From Promethearchaeota archaeon (GTDB lineage: Archaea; Asgardarchaeota; Lokiarchaeia; Sigynarchaeales; SOKP01): a DNA stretch of 48,208 nucleotides. Below are positions 8,968 to 17,698 of the stretch, one piece after another (positions within the stretch are counted from its first letter, which is position 1; every line of letters starts with the position of its first letter). Location of the stretch: contig WJIN01000397.1 of NCBI GenBank assembly GCA_014730295.1, forward strand, positions 1 to 48,208, read 5' to 3'. The position numbers were made by a program, and so were the translations under genes. Below the pieces are notes generated by a model. The model was not told the origin of the DNA. It saw nothing but the letters and a program-made list of their open reading frames with translations, and did not search any database.

Positions 8968-9858
8968 ATGAATAAAAAAGAGAAAGAATTAGAATGGTCC
9001 TCAGAATTGTCCGAAACAGCCTTAAATTTTACGCAACCAGATGTGATGTTGAAGCTGGTTTCAACTATCGATGATCGGGGACGGCCCCATATCACGATGA
9101 TTACGAGTAATAGAGCAATAAGCAAGAAAGAAATTGCGTGGGGTGCTTTTACTGAGGGGACAAGCAAAGAAAACGTGAAAAATAATCCGAAACAAGGAAT
9201 ATTATATATGACCGCAGATATGCCATTTAAATTTCTTCAAGTAAAAGCCAAATATGATTATCTCAAAAAGGAAGGGGAAGAGCTAGAACACTTCAATAAA
9301 TCAGAATTAATGAGATATTTCACGTACGTCCGAGTCCATACCGCATATTATAATGAAATGATTGCTGCTCGACCGGTACGAGATTTACCCCTTTTAGGAA
9401 TCGTTGGTGGAATCCTTAAAGATATAATCGGGAAAGGAGCCCTGAAAACAAAAGTATCAGAAAAAAGATTAAATCCTCTTGGATATCAATTATTTAGCGC
9501 ACCTATCGCAGTTAGAGCAATAAGTTATCTTGATCCCGAAGATGGATATCCTATAATTATCCCACATATCCCTCTCCAAGCAGCAGATCATAATAGATTA
9601 GTGTTCCCTCTTTCTGGGTTGAAAGAAGATCTATACGAAATCCCAGAAGGTGTTAAAGTGGCAGTATTTTGCATGAACTTTGATTATGCGAATCAAGTCG
9701 TCAAAGGAACATATACCGGTATCGAGAGACATAGATTAATTAAATTTGGCATAATTGAAATAGAAGAGATTTATAATAGTTGCCCGCCCGTCACGGGTGT
9801 CATATACCCAGAAGAACGTAAATTTACGAGACCAAAAGTGACAAATTTTCATCTATAA
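8968..9858 (+). CDS. Tandem FMN-binding split-barrel (PNPOx-like) protein in GRE operon
   Basis: This 296-residue protein appears to contain two pyridoxamine-5'-phosphate-oxidase-like split barrels. The N-terminal one (about 25-110) has LVSTIDDRGRPHITMIT and WGAFTEGTSKENVKNNPKQG; the second (about 170-290) has RAISYLDPEDGYPIIIPHI, RLVFPLSG and VAVFCMNFDYANQVVKGTY. Such proteins bind FMN, F420 or haem, often as reductases or electron carriers. It lies 35 bp after the activase with its own Shine-Dalgarno (AGGTT, five bases before ATG) and ends at a strong T-run, so it closes the operon. A role in supplying electrons to the activase or processing the GRE product is speculative. Confidence 0.65.
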   Translation: MNKKEKELEWSSELSETALNFTQPDVMLKLVSTIDDRGRPHITMITSNRAISKKEIAWGAFTEGTSKENVKNNPKQGILYMTADMPFKFLQVKAKYDYLKKEGEELEHFNKSELMRYFTYVRVHTAYYNEMIAARPVRDLPLLGIVGGILKDIIGKGALKTKVSEKRLNPLGYQLFSAPIAVRAISYLDPEDGYPIIIPHIPLQAADHNRLVFPLSGLKEDLYEIPEGVKVAVFCMNFDYANQVVKGTYTGIERHRLIKFGIIEIEEIYNSCPPVTGVIYPEERKFTRPKVTNFHL

Positions 9859-9890
9859 CTTTTTTTTGATTTTTTTCAAATTCTTTTTTA
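9859..9890 (+). terminator. T-rich terminator after GRE operon
   Basis: Directly after the stop codon come three oligo-T runs of seven to eight, seven and six T within about 32 bases on the + strand. Such U-tracts are the usual intrinsic terminators in archaea, and no hairpin is needed. It marks the end of the GRE-activase-flavoprotein transcript, convergent with the sulfatase gene. Confidence 0.6.
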
Positions 9891-10001
9891 GTAAATCATT
9901 CATTTCGCCCCTGAGAGCTACTAAAATTAAATCTAGTAAAAATCATTTTGACTTGTGAAAACTATATTTGAAAAGTATGTTAGAGAATAAATTATTGTAA
10001 T

Positions 10002-11351
10002 CTAAGAATTATTTGGAATTATTTCTGGTGCTTCTTTTTCCATATGGTTAATAAACCATAACAATCTCTCTTTTAAAAATTGTTTAGTATCCTTATATTC
10101 TGCTAGTTTGATCAGATTTTCTTGTTCATAAGGATCGTTTTCAAGGTCATAGAGATACTCTTCTTTGTAGCTATCGCTTTTTGAATATAGAAAACCGTTC
10201 TTTTTTGGAGCAGAAACGGAAAATTTCCATTTCTCAGTTCTTATTGCTCTTCCTATCTGAGATTCACTTATTTGGATGAAAATTTCATTTGGCCAATTTT
10301 GAGAATCTCCTTCCACTAGATCATGTAATGCACGACCTTCCATATAATCGGGAATATTTATATTAGCAGAAGTTAGAATTGTCGGAGGAAGATCAATCAA
10401 ACTTATTAAATCATCAACTACTTTCCCATGTTTAAATATATCTCCTTTTATAATTAGGGGTATATGTATAGAGGATTCGTGACAACTTCTTTTATATTCT
10501 CGATTTCGTGTTTTAAAATGACATCCGTGATCGCTGGTATAAAATATAATCGTGTTTTTATCTAATCCTACATCTTCAAGCATCTCATTAATACGACCGA
10601 AATTCTTATCGATACTATGACAGCATCCAAGGTAATCCGGGTAATATTTTTTCCAATCTCCTTTCTTACCTTTTAAATCATCGGGAATTTCATAATCGCT
10701 GAATTGTTGCTTTGAATATTTCGGACCTACAAATTTTTTAATATCATTTTGTTGATGAGGCTCAAGATAAGAAAGAAAAAGAAAAAAAGGGCGATCTTTT
10801 TCTACATTCTCTAAATATTCTAAAGCAAAATCGGTTATTGCATCAACCCTATATTTACTAAATTCTGTTTTTTTCATGTCTTTATCAAATAAATGCCCTT
10901 CATAGGGATGAGATGTAAATTCAAGTAAATCGGAGGATAACCAATAATCTTTATATCCCCCTCTTCTCTCTTCTGGTATAGGTTTTGTCCTATAGTCGGC
11001 CTCTGGACCAATATCTTCATAAGAAGGTAAACCGTTACTAGCGAGGTGCCATTTCCCAATATAGCCGACAGAATAGCCATTTTCCGAGAGAATATGAGCA
11101 ATTGTTCTCATATTGGTTGGCAAGGCAATACCATTTCGATAACAACCAGTTTGGGTTGCATATAAACCCGTTTGAAGGCATGAACGTGCTGGTCCGCATA
11201 GAGGTTGACAAGAAAATGTGTTTGTAAATTTTACCCCCTCATCTGCCAGCGCATCCAAGTTAGGTGTTACATTTAATGATTGCCCATAACAACCCATTGT
11301 ATCAAACCTTTGTTGATCAGTGAATATGAAGAGAATATTTGGGGAATCCAT
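10002..11351 (-). CDS. Sulfatase family protein with formylglycine motif
   Basis: This 449-residue protein is of the alkaline-phosphatase/sulfatase superfamily. It starts NILFIFTDQQRFDTMG (metal ligand D12, Q13), followed by the sulfatase signature C52-G-P54-A-R56-S-C-L-Q-T-G, where C52 should become formylglycine. WHLASNG and SDHGCHFKTRN supply further active-site lysine/histidine and metal ligands. No signal peptide is visible, so it is probably cytoplasmic. It would hydrolyse sulfate esters of sugars or phenols; the substrate cannot be inferred. No sulfatase-maturing enzyme lies in the window. The ATG has no Shine-Dalgarno. Phosphodiesterase or choline-sulfatase-like activity remains possible. 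Confidence 0.85.
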   Translation of the reverse strand: MDSPNILFIFTDQQRFDTMGCYGQSLNVTPNLDALADEGVKFTNTFSCQPLCGPARSCLQTGLYATQTGCYRNGIALPTNMRTIAHILSENGYSVGYIGKWHLASNGLPSYEDIGPEADYRTKPIPEERRGGYKDYWLSSDLLEFTSHPYEGHLFDKDMKKTEFSKYRVDAITDFALEYLENVEKDRPFFLFLSYLEPHQQNDIKKFVGPKYSKQQFSDYEIPDDLKGKKGDWKKYYPDYLGCCHSIDKNFGRINEMLEDVGLDKNTIIFYTSDHGCHFKTRNREYKRSCHESSIHIPLIIKGDIFKHGKVVDDLISLIDLPPTILTSANINIPDYMEGRALHDLVEGDSQNWPNEIFIQISESQIGRAIRTEKWKFSVSAPKKNGFLYSKSDSYKEEYLYDLENDPYEQENLIKLAEYKDTKQFLKERLLWFINHMEKEAPEIIPNNS

Positions 11352-11533
11352 AGTTAACTAATGCATATATTTCGATAAAAGCTTTTAGTTATCTCCTTGA
11401 GGAATAGACGATTAAAATTTTCCAATTATATTCGATTAATTTGGAGAGAAATGCTCGTCACAGATTTTTTTTCTGATGATCATTATTATTAGTATAGTTC
11501 AAAATTGACCATCAATATCAGAGGTTCAAAAGT

Positions 11534-12283
11534 GTGAATAACGTGAAAAAAGGAATTATCGAAAAGCTTGGTTTAAAAAAAAACTATCTCTATGAAATTT
11601 TAGCTACAACTGTTTATGATAAAATGTCAAAAAAAAATTACTATAATACTTCATGTATGGGTATAAGGGTTTTAGGCAATGATTCCATCACAATCAAACC
11701 TTATCCAGCCACACAAACCTATAAAAATCTGGAAAAGAATGGATTTATTGTTTTAAATTTTGTTGATAATATTTATTATTATGCGTTAGCAGCATTAAAG
11801 CCACCTCATTCAGATGGAAATATCAAACGTTTTCCTGATAGTTATTATTCTTTTAAGAAAGATCAAACAGTACAGTCTATCTTAAAATCTCACTCAGATA
11901 CACTAGAAGTTAGTTTCAATCAAATACCCTATCTAAAAGAAGCTTGGGGGATAATTATAGGTATTGTAGTTGATTCGAAACAAGTGACTAAAAAAAGCGA
12001 TTTAGGAACAACTAAATTAACCCAATTCATAATTAAACCGATCTTATCAGAGTTATTAAGAAGATCATACCATTTGTATAATAGAGCAGAAAATTTCGCT
12101 TTAGAGATGATAATTTTAGCAACTCGATTAAAGGTTGCGTTTGAACGAGGGGATGAAAATTTAATTCATTCCATTAAAAAAAAAATAGCTGATTACGAAG
12201 GTGATATAAATCGATTCAGTCAAAACGAGCAAGTCTTTAAAACTATAAAAGTGATAACGGATTATTGCTCCCAATATATATAA
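11534..12283 (+). CDS. DUF447-like flavin-binding protein, probable H4MPT-pathway partner
   Basis: This 249-residue protein resembles the archaeal DUF447 family, which has a split-barrel FMN-binding fold. Residues 18-110 carry YEILATTVYDKMSKKNYYNTSCMGIRV (given here in parts: strand YEILATTV, then SCMGIRV), IKPYPATQTYKNL and GFIVLNFVDNIYYYALAAL; the C-terminal half is helical (SYHLYNRAENFALEMIILATRL). DUF447 genes are commonly found beside methanopterin biosynthesis genes in archaea and C1-utilising bacteria, and here it converges on mptD-mptG, which supports the call. Its biochemical role is not known. The GTG start follows GAGGTT (11521-11526) at a good distance, so GTG is credible here. 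Confidence 0.65.
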   Translation: MNNVKKGIIEKLGLKKNYLYEILATTVYDKMSKKNYYNTSCMGIRVLGNDSITIKPYPATQTYKNLEKNGFIVLNFVDNIYYYALAALKPPHSDGNIKRFPDSYYSFKKDQTVQSILKSHSDTLEVSFNQIPYLKEAWGIIIGIVVDSKQVTKKSDLGTTKLTQFIIKPILSELLRRSYHLYNRAENFALEMIILATRLKVAFERGDENLIHSIKKKIADYEGDINRFSQNEQVFKTIKVITDYCSQYI

Positions 12284-12318
12284 ATCCTTTAAGATTAGGT
12301 GGTGAAATTTGGACCCCT

Positions 12319-12708
12319 TTAAATCTGAACAATCCTCTCTATAAACATCAGGGGATATTTTAAATCTTCAACCCAGTCAATTTTAGCAGTTACTTCCACA
12401 TTTTCAAAATTTATAATAATTCTTGCTCGAATAATTCTCCCCGTTATTTCGTCGTAATCAAATTCATGATATTTTTCCCCGCGAATCAAATGGCGAGCTA
12501 ATTGAATATTCACTTCTTTTACATATGGTTGGCAAGATATACTCTCTTCAATCCCTTTCTCAATAGCCTTAAGAACTTTCTCATTATTAGAAATAGGAAT
12601 TCCGCATAAGATATGATAGAGAGCTCCAAGTTTTATTCCCGTCTCAAAACAAGCTCGTTCTTTTATACTTAAATCTGATGAAAAATAAATTTTACTTTTG
12701 TCAGCCAT
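12319..12708 (-). CDS. mptD: Archaeal dihydroneopterin aldolase MptD
   Basis: This 129-residue protein matches the archaeal-type dihydroneopterin aldolase (PF04038), which is unrelated to bacterial FolB. It converts 7,8-dihydroneopterin to 6-hydroxymethyl-7,8-dihydropterin and glycolaldehyde in H4MPT synthesis. Visible family features are ERACFETGIKLGALYHIL near the N-terminus and the C-terminal sheet GRIIRARIIINFENVEVTA followed by RYPLMF-like KYPLMFIERI. It starts five bases after the mptG stop, so mptG and mptD form one operon in that order, with AGGA as Shine-Dalgarno. Length agrees with the family. Confidence 0.8.
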   Translation of the reverse strand: MADKSKIYFSSDLSIKERACFETGIKLGALYHILCGIPISNNEKVLKAIEKGIEESISCQPYVKEVNIQLARHLIRGEKYHEFDYDEITGRIIRARIIINFENVEVTAKIDWVEDLKYPLMFIERIVQI

Positions 12709-12713
12709 AATTC

Positions 12714-13715
12714 CTAATCAAGAATTTCATATCTTGCTCCTTCGTTATTGGGTTTACATATATAAAAATGTCCAATGTAATTAAGCAGAGATTTAAGTGC
12801 GTCTAATAACTCTTTCGCTCCAGAATCAGATTCCGTGATTCCCACAACACTGGGACCAAATGAACTCATCCCATAAGCCTTGACTCCAAATTTACCCATA
12901 AAATTAAGCAAATCTTTCACAATCTTATCTTGCAAGCTTATTTCTATTTTCTTAAATCCAATAGATTGTATTCGGCGAAGGCCCTCTCCAAAAATTGATA
13001 AATCTCTCTTTAAAACACCTGGAATTATTTTCATGAGGATTTGATGGGATACCTCATTAACCTCCTCTCTTGGGATAGGGGTATGTTTTTGGAAAATTGA
13101 GACTTCCTCATCTCCATATGCTCCTTTTCTTACATTGGGAATAACTAAAACAAATCGCCAATGTTCTGGAATATTATACCTAAATATTGTGAGCGCAGGG
13201 TCTGCAGAACTTGAGGCAGATGAAGGAAGAAATGTTTCTTTTTCTTTTCCAATCCCAAAATCGTGTCCTCCATCTAAAATAAATCCGCCACTTTTAAATC
13301 CACGCCAACCGATCCCCGAAGTACCACCTCTTCCAACGATATTGGTAAGTGTTTCATGAGAGATGTCGAGATCTTTTAATTTTGCGATGGCTGAAGCGAT
13401 AGCTAATGATAATTGGGTTTTGCTTCCTAGACCAACATGGGAGGGATAATATTGTCTCAAATAAAAATGAAAGTTCTTATTGCTTATATCAAGAGTTTTG
13501 AATACTTTTGAAGCTTTTTCATTGATCACTTCAATAGATTCCCTATAATATCGATGAGCTTCAATCTTAAATTCTTTGGCAGAATTGCTTGCTTCAAACA
13601 CAACATTTGGTTTATCGAGCATTAACCCAATTCCGCCATCTACGCGTCCAGTATACCCATTTTCGTCAATTAGAGACAGATGGATACGACATGGAGTAGT
13701 TACTCTAATCTTCAA
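12714..13715 (-). CDS. mptG: Beta-ribofuranosylaminobenzene 5'-phosphate synthase
   Basis: This 333-residue protein of the GHMP-kinase fold matches beta-RFAP synthase, the first committed step of methanopterin synthesis: PRPP plus 4-hydroxybenzoate (or p-aminobenzoate) giving the ribosylated aniline with CO2 and PPi release. Diagnostic segments are RVTTPCRIHLSLIDENG followed by GRVDGGIGLML, HVGLGSKTQLSLAIASAIA, GRGGTSGIGWRGFKSGGFI and a C-terminal YGMSSFGPSVVGI. It starts at TTG (13715), giving the usual MKIRVTTP beginning after a GAGAG stretch. mptD follows in the same operon and DUF447 converges on them. Together with cofH this points to a C1-folate-like (H4MPT) and F420 metabolism. Confidence 0.9.
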   Translation of the reverse strand: MKIRVTTPCRIHLSLIDENGYTGRVDGGIGLMLDKPNVVFEASNSAKEFKIEAHRYYRESIEVINEKASKVFKTLDISNKNFHFYLRQYYPSHVGLGSKTQLSLAIASAIAKLKDLDISHETLTNIVGRGGTSGIGWRGFKSGGFILDGGHDFGIGKEKETFLPSSASSSADPALTIFRYNIPEHWRFVLVIPNVRKGAYGDEEVSIFQKHTPIPREEVNEVSHQILMKIIPGVLKRDLSIFGEGLRRIQSIGFKKIEISLQDKIVKDLLNFMGKFGVKAYGMSSFGPSVVGITESDSGAKELLDALKSLLNYIGHFYICKPNNEGARYEILD

Positions 13716-13862
13716 CTTTTACTCTCTCTTTATCTGATTGATAATTCAATACAATTCTAATGAATTATTTTAAAAAAACATTAACAAATGAGATTTAGAT
13801 AGAAATCGTAAAAAATTTTCTAAAAAAAAGTGTTTTAGCTCTTTGAGAGAGAAATCAATTCT

Positions 13863-14273
13863 TTATTTCAAGGATTTAATCATCGCGGTATAGTCTCTCA
13901 GTGTGAGAGCTTTCACACCTTTAATACCACCTAAATGAGTGTACCACTTTTCTTTATTTTCTATAAAATTCAATTTAGGTACAAGATCTTTGAACTCAGA
14001 TCTATCCTCAAAAAATTCAATAAGATTTAATTTAAATCTATAAGGGCGGATCTTACCCTCAAATATTGCGATATTTTCCTTGTATTTTGATACTACTTCG
14101 TATAATCCTTTTATCTGTGAAATCCCACTTACATATACTAATATTTTATCATTAGCCTTTATTTCATCATAGATATCCTTGTTATCAGTACCAATAATAT
14201 TTCCAGATTTGACAATATCCCAATTTGATTGTTGGACTATGAACAAATAGTAATTAAAATCTTTAGAAGCCAT
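13863..14273 (-). CDS. EVE domain protein
   Basis: This 136-residue protein has the EVE-domain (PUA-like) pattern: YYLFIVQQSNWDIVKSGNIIG at the N-terminus, NDKILVYVSGISQIKGLYEVVS in the middle, FEGKIRPYRFKL, and a C-terminal LRDYTAMI. EVE domains belong to the YTH/ASCH/PUA-like group and bind modified bases in DNA or RNA. In prokaryotes they occur as stand-alone proteins or joined to restriction enzymes. It is alone here, upstream of feoB on the same strand but after its stop, with its own 246-bp leader. A 10-bp inverted repeat lies in that leader. Function is not assignable beyond nucleic-acid binding. Confidence 0.7.
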   Translation of the reverse strand: MASKDFNYYLFIVQQSNWDIVKSGNIIGTDNKDIYDEIKANDKILVYVSGISQIKGLYEVVSKYKENIAIFEGKIRPYRFKLNLIEFFEDRSEFKDLVPKLNFIENKEKWYTHLGGIKGVKALTLRDYTAMIKSLK

Positions 14274-14313
14274 TTAATCCACCATACTATTATTCTCCTA
14301 AATAGAAGATAAG

Positions 14314-14379
14314 AATAATAACTTAAATCTTTTAAATCTATAAACTATTAATAAGCTTAGTTAATAATGAGTTATTATT
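14314..14379. repeat. 10-bp perfect inverted repeat upstream of EVE gene
   Basis: AATAATAACT (14314-14323) and AGTTATTATT (14370-14379) are exact reverse complements, 46 bases apart. Within the span, AAGCTTAGT (14353-14361) recurs as a direct copy at 14387-14395. The AT-rich background lowers the weight of this observation. Confidence 0.25.
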
Positions 14380-14519
14380 ATATCTCAAGCTTAGTCTTAT
14401 TTAACTAGTATTTTGTATATTAAAAAGGAGTAGTAGATATTATAAAAATTAAGAAAAAATAACTAAATGAGATACGATTTCCAAGTTTCACTCTTTTTTT
14501 GATCCTCTGTGAAAAGCGT

Positions 14520-16700
14520 TTAAATCACTGCAAAGATTCCCAGCGCAATCCAGTTTATTATGCCTCCAATTAATAATGCGATGGTAATTTCCAATAGGGA
14601 GATCTTAATCGCATATTTCCAGCTTGTTTCACGTGCGATTATAATGATGGTTGCAAAACATGGTATATATAGCATAGTCACTAAACTGAAAGTTATCATC
14701 TGTAATGGTGTGAGAAGTTGTAAAATGCTTAATCCCAAGGATCCTGCAAGAACCTGAAGCAGAATGAGAGTTAATTCTTTTCTGAGAATCCCATAAATTA
14801 GGAAAATACCAGTAATCATAGGTAATCCTAACCATAGGACTGTAATTGGATATAGCACAATATTGATGGGATCAAATATATTGAAGATGAGCATAACTTC
14901 CAAAAAGATCCCTATCCCTATTATCAACGGTAATGATTTAAAGATAAATTCTTTGGATCTAATCCAGGTTTGCTTCAGAATAACATTAACATTCGGTAAT
15001 CTATATTCGTGCATTTCCATGATCAATTCTGTACACTTCCCCGGCATCGTTTTATTCAATATTTTCCCGATTAGAATTATAACGAGAAAATTGATAAGGA
15101 AAAGTGCCAATACCCAGCCAAGACCAAGATATCGTCCTACAAGTCCTAATACAACGGTCATAACGGCTGCACATGGAATTAAAGAGGTTAAAGCGATGGA
15201 TATTTTTTTCTCGCGTTGAGTTTCCATTATTCTACAGCCCGCGCATGCGGGAACATTACATCCAAATCCTAGTATCATGGGAATGATCGATTTTCCGTGG
15301 ATCCCTAAAGCGTGCATAAATTTATCCATAAGAAATGCCGCACGGGGGAGATATCCCGAATCTTGTAAAATTTCAATAATAAGGAAAAAAGGAACTACAT
15401 AGACTAATACCCCTCCTACCGCTCCAAAAAATCCCCCTACACCACCATCCCATAACATCATCACTAATATAGTATTTTCTCCATATAAGGCATAAATACC
15501 TTCGGTCCATATTCCATAAATCTCATCTAAGTATCCCCCTATAAGGTCTCCCACTGTGAAGGTGAAATAATAAATCCCAAAGAGTACTAAGAGTAAAATA
15601 ATATACCCCCAAAAAGAATGAGTTGTGAGGTGGTCAAGCTTATCAGTCAAAGTTTGTTTTTTAACATCTTTTTCTGATTTTATTATTAGTATTTTATCAA
15701 TGACATTGTTAATGTTGTGATATATTTCTGAAGAGATAATAGTGGTTATATCTTCTCCATGTAATTCCTCCAATTGATCACGACAATTTGATGCTTCCTC
15801 GAGAATTTCGCAAGTTTCTTCTTTATCTTTAAATAATCTCTCTATTTCTGTATCCTCCTCAAGGATTTTTATCGCAAGAAATCGTGGAGGATAATTGAAT
15901 TGAGAAAAATATTTTTTGCAATCAACGATTTTTTCCTTTACAAGTTGGATTTTTGATTCGATCTCTTTTCCAAAAGAGAGGAGATCTGATAAATCTGGAA
16001 AATGATAGATCTCTTTTAGTGAGCTACACGATCGGAGTTTTTCAAGGAACTCTTCACTTGAGAGCAGATATTGTGGATGATCTCTCCAGCGCCCTCTCTG
16101 ATGTTCTTTATGGTGGGGATGAAAATCTTGGCAAGTGATAAATTCTATTGATTCTTCTAAAAGTTGATGGACACCTTTTCCATGTACTGCAACCGTGGGA
16201 ATAACCGGAACTTTAAATATTTTTTCCATCTTTTCAAAATCAATTTCAATGTTCCTTTTGCGTAAGATATCCATTTGATTTAAACAAATAATCATCGGGA
16301 TTTTTAATTCAAGCAATTGGAATGTTAAGAACAGATTACGCTCTAAATTGGTCGCATCGACAACGTTTACGATAATATCAACCCTTTCAGAAACTAAATA
16401 TTCTCTACTCACAATCTCTTCTAATGAATAGGCTGATAGACTGTATATTCCGGGAAGATCTACGATATTAAAGTGAAAACCCATAAAATCTAATTCTCCG
16501 ATTTTGCGTTCAACTGTTTTACCTGGCCAATTACCAATAGTCTGCGAAAGTCCCGTAAGTTGATTAAAAATTACTGATTTTCCCACGTTGGGATTTCCGG
16601 CTAACGCAATATTAATTTCCCTTTCTTGTTTAAAATGTTCCTCAGCCAACTGTTTAAAGTGCCTTGATCTATGAGGCTGTTTTCTGTGAGGTTTTTTCAT
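14520..16700 (-). CDS. feoB: Ferrous iron transporter FeoB
   Basis: This 726-residue protein has an N-terminal G domain and a polytopic membrane domain. GTPase motifs are GNPNVGKS (35-42, G1), T62 region of GNWPGKTVE (G2), DLPG (81-84, G3) and NQMD (141-144, G4). A helical GDI-like spacer precedes the membrane part, which begins near residue 360 and holds two FeoB 'gate' regions, including VPFFLIIEILQDSGYLPRAA-type sequence and GFGCNVPACAGCR. It imports Fe2+ under anoxic conditions. A basic, His-rich leader (residues 1-15) precedes the G domain. feoA is encoded 1.5 kb upstream as a separate unit; both share a matching palindromic operator. Confidence 0.95.
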   Translation of the reverse strand: MKKPHRKQPHRSRHFKQLAEEHFKQEREINIALAGNPNVGKSVIFNQLTGLSQTIGNWPGKTVERKIGELDFMGFHFNIVDLPGIYSLSAYSLEEIVSREYLVSERVDIIVNVVDATNLERNLFLTFQLLELKIPMIICLNQMDILRKRNIEIDFEKMEKIFKVPVIPTVAVHGKGVHQLLEESIEFITCQDFHPHHKEHQRGRWRDHPQYLLSSEEFLEKLRSCSSLKEIYHFPDLSDLLSFGKEIESKIQLVKEKIVDCKKYFSQFNYPPRFLAIKILEEDTEIERLFKDKEETCEILEEASNCRDQLEELHGEDITTIISSEIYHNINNVIDKILIIKSEKDVKKQTLTDKLDHLTTHSFWGYIILLLVLFGIYYFTFTVGDLIGGYLDEIYGIWTEGIYALYGENTILVMMLWDGGVGGFFGAVGGVLVYVVPFFLIIEILQDSGYLPRAAFLMDKFMHALGIHGKSIIPMILGFGCNVPACAGCRIMETQREKKISIALTSLIPCAAVMTVVLGLVGRYLGLGWVLALFLINFLVIILIGKILNKTMPGKCTELIMEMHEYRLPNVNVILKQTWIRSKEFIFKSLPLIIGIGIFLEVMLIFNIFDPINIVLYPITVLWLGLPMITGIFLIYGILRKELTLILLQVLAGSLGLSILQLLTPLQMITFSLVTMLYIPCFATIIIIARETSWKYAIKISLLEITIALLIGGIINWIALGIFAVI

Positions 16701-17208
16701 ATTCCTAATTTCACTGTGAGTTTTAGTTTTTTAATTCAAATAAAATTATTCATAATAGACCTAGAACGTAAGATCTTTATTCTTGATATGAATAGAACTC
16801 TATTCTATTAATTGGTGATTTTAAAAGTTCTAAGGTCCTATTTTATTATATATTGTATCACTTAAAAGCTTTTAGGTAAGTCTAAAGAACTTTATTTTTT
16901 CTCCTATTAGAAGCTGGATGAGCAATTAATATAAAATTATTAGTTTGCAATTATTTATATTTATTATCTTAAGTCTTACTTATTAATGCAGAGCTCTTAT
17001 ATTGGCTTTAATAATCCTTTCTTGGAGTATATTTGTATTCTTTGGATATTGTTTTTATTAAATAATCCTTTATCTAGATAACCTCAAGATCTTCAATTTT
17101 TAAAGCTCTTAAACATACAAATTTTTTACTAAAAATACCTCAAAAATGATTTTTTATTTATATACATTTGATAGAAACTAATAATAGAACATACTATGGT
17201 GGTTTCTA
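16701..17208. other. Intergenic region upstream of feoB
   Basis: This 508-bp AT-rich stretch separates divergent feoB and the TRASH-like gene. It holds the DtxR-like box at 16871-16886; a TATA-like run ATATATAATAAAA on the minus strand (about 16842-16854), just feoB-proximal of the box; and a 12-bp perfect palindrome TTATCTAGATAA at 17070-17081, 128 bases before the TRASH-like gene. No RNA gene or additional ORF was recognised. Confidence 0.5.
16871..16886. promoter_or_regulatory. DtxR/IdeR-like operator upstream of feoB
   Basis: TTTAGGTAAGTCTAAA is an inverted repeat with arms TTTAG/CTAAA and a six-base centre, resembling the bacterial DtxR/IdeR half-site TTAGGTTAG. It lies 171 bases before the feoB start, adjoining a TATA-like element. 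A near-identical box precedes feoA at 18654, which supports a shared iron-responsive regulator. Confidence 0.6.
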
Positions 17209-17502
17209 ATGCAATGTGAATTATGTAAGAAAATTTTTTCCAGAACCAGGAAGAAAAAAGTCTACTATAGAAAGATCGTATTTTGTTCTAAGAAATGTTT
17301 TGAGGAGTGGAAGAAAATACTCCAGCAACCAAAAGAGCATAAATATGTGATATGGTTTCTGAAAGTCTCTTCTATAAATATTGAATTTCAACAAAATGAA
17401 ATAACAACTAAAGGGATAGATCCGGAGTATGGAAATATAACAAATAATTCCCATTTCTCAACAAAATTAGGTTTAATCATCAAAAGAAGATTTGAAGAAT
17501 AA
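17209..17502 (+). CDS. Small TRASH-like zinc-finger protein
   Basis: This 97-residue protein has an N-terminal metal-binding finger: C3-x2-C6-x19-C26-x3-C30 (CELC ... FCSKKCFEEW). The C-x19-C-x3-C spacing is that of TRASH domains, found in metal sensors and metal-trafficking proteins; YHS/MYM-type fingers are alternatives. The rest (40-97) has no recognisable domain. The ATG follows GGTGG by six bases. It sits between feoB and feoA, suggesting a role in metal homeostasis, but this rests on position and the finger alone. Confidence 0.55.
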   Translation: MQCELCKKIFSRTRKKKVYYRKIVFCSKKCFEEWKKILQQPKEHKYVIWFLKVSSINIEFQQNEITTKGIDPEYGNITNNSHFSTKLGLIIKRRFEE

Positions 17503-17698
17503 AAACCAATGGGGAATTTTCTGTAGAATAATGTATTTACCTTTTGCTCATTTAAAAGTGTCATATATCACTATTAGTCATCTATTTCCAAAAGAATTAA
17601 ATAATAAAAGCATCTATCTTTTAATATTCATTATAGAGATTTTCAATTCGGGATTATGAAAATTTCTAAAATCATAGCTGTGAGGAGACTTTAATTTA

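Noticed and set aside
14560..15219. Open frames on the + strand across feoB, feoA, UbiA and other minus-strand genes
   Set aside because: They are antisense shadows of well-recognised genes; no motif or ribosome site of their own.
17070..17081. TTATCTAGATAA palindrome as an operator of the TRASH-like gene
   Set aside because: A single 12-bp AT-rich palindrome 128 bases upstream with no second copy; too weak for a regulatory call.
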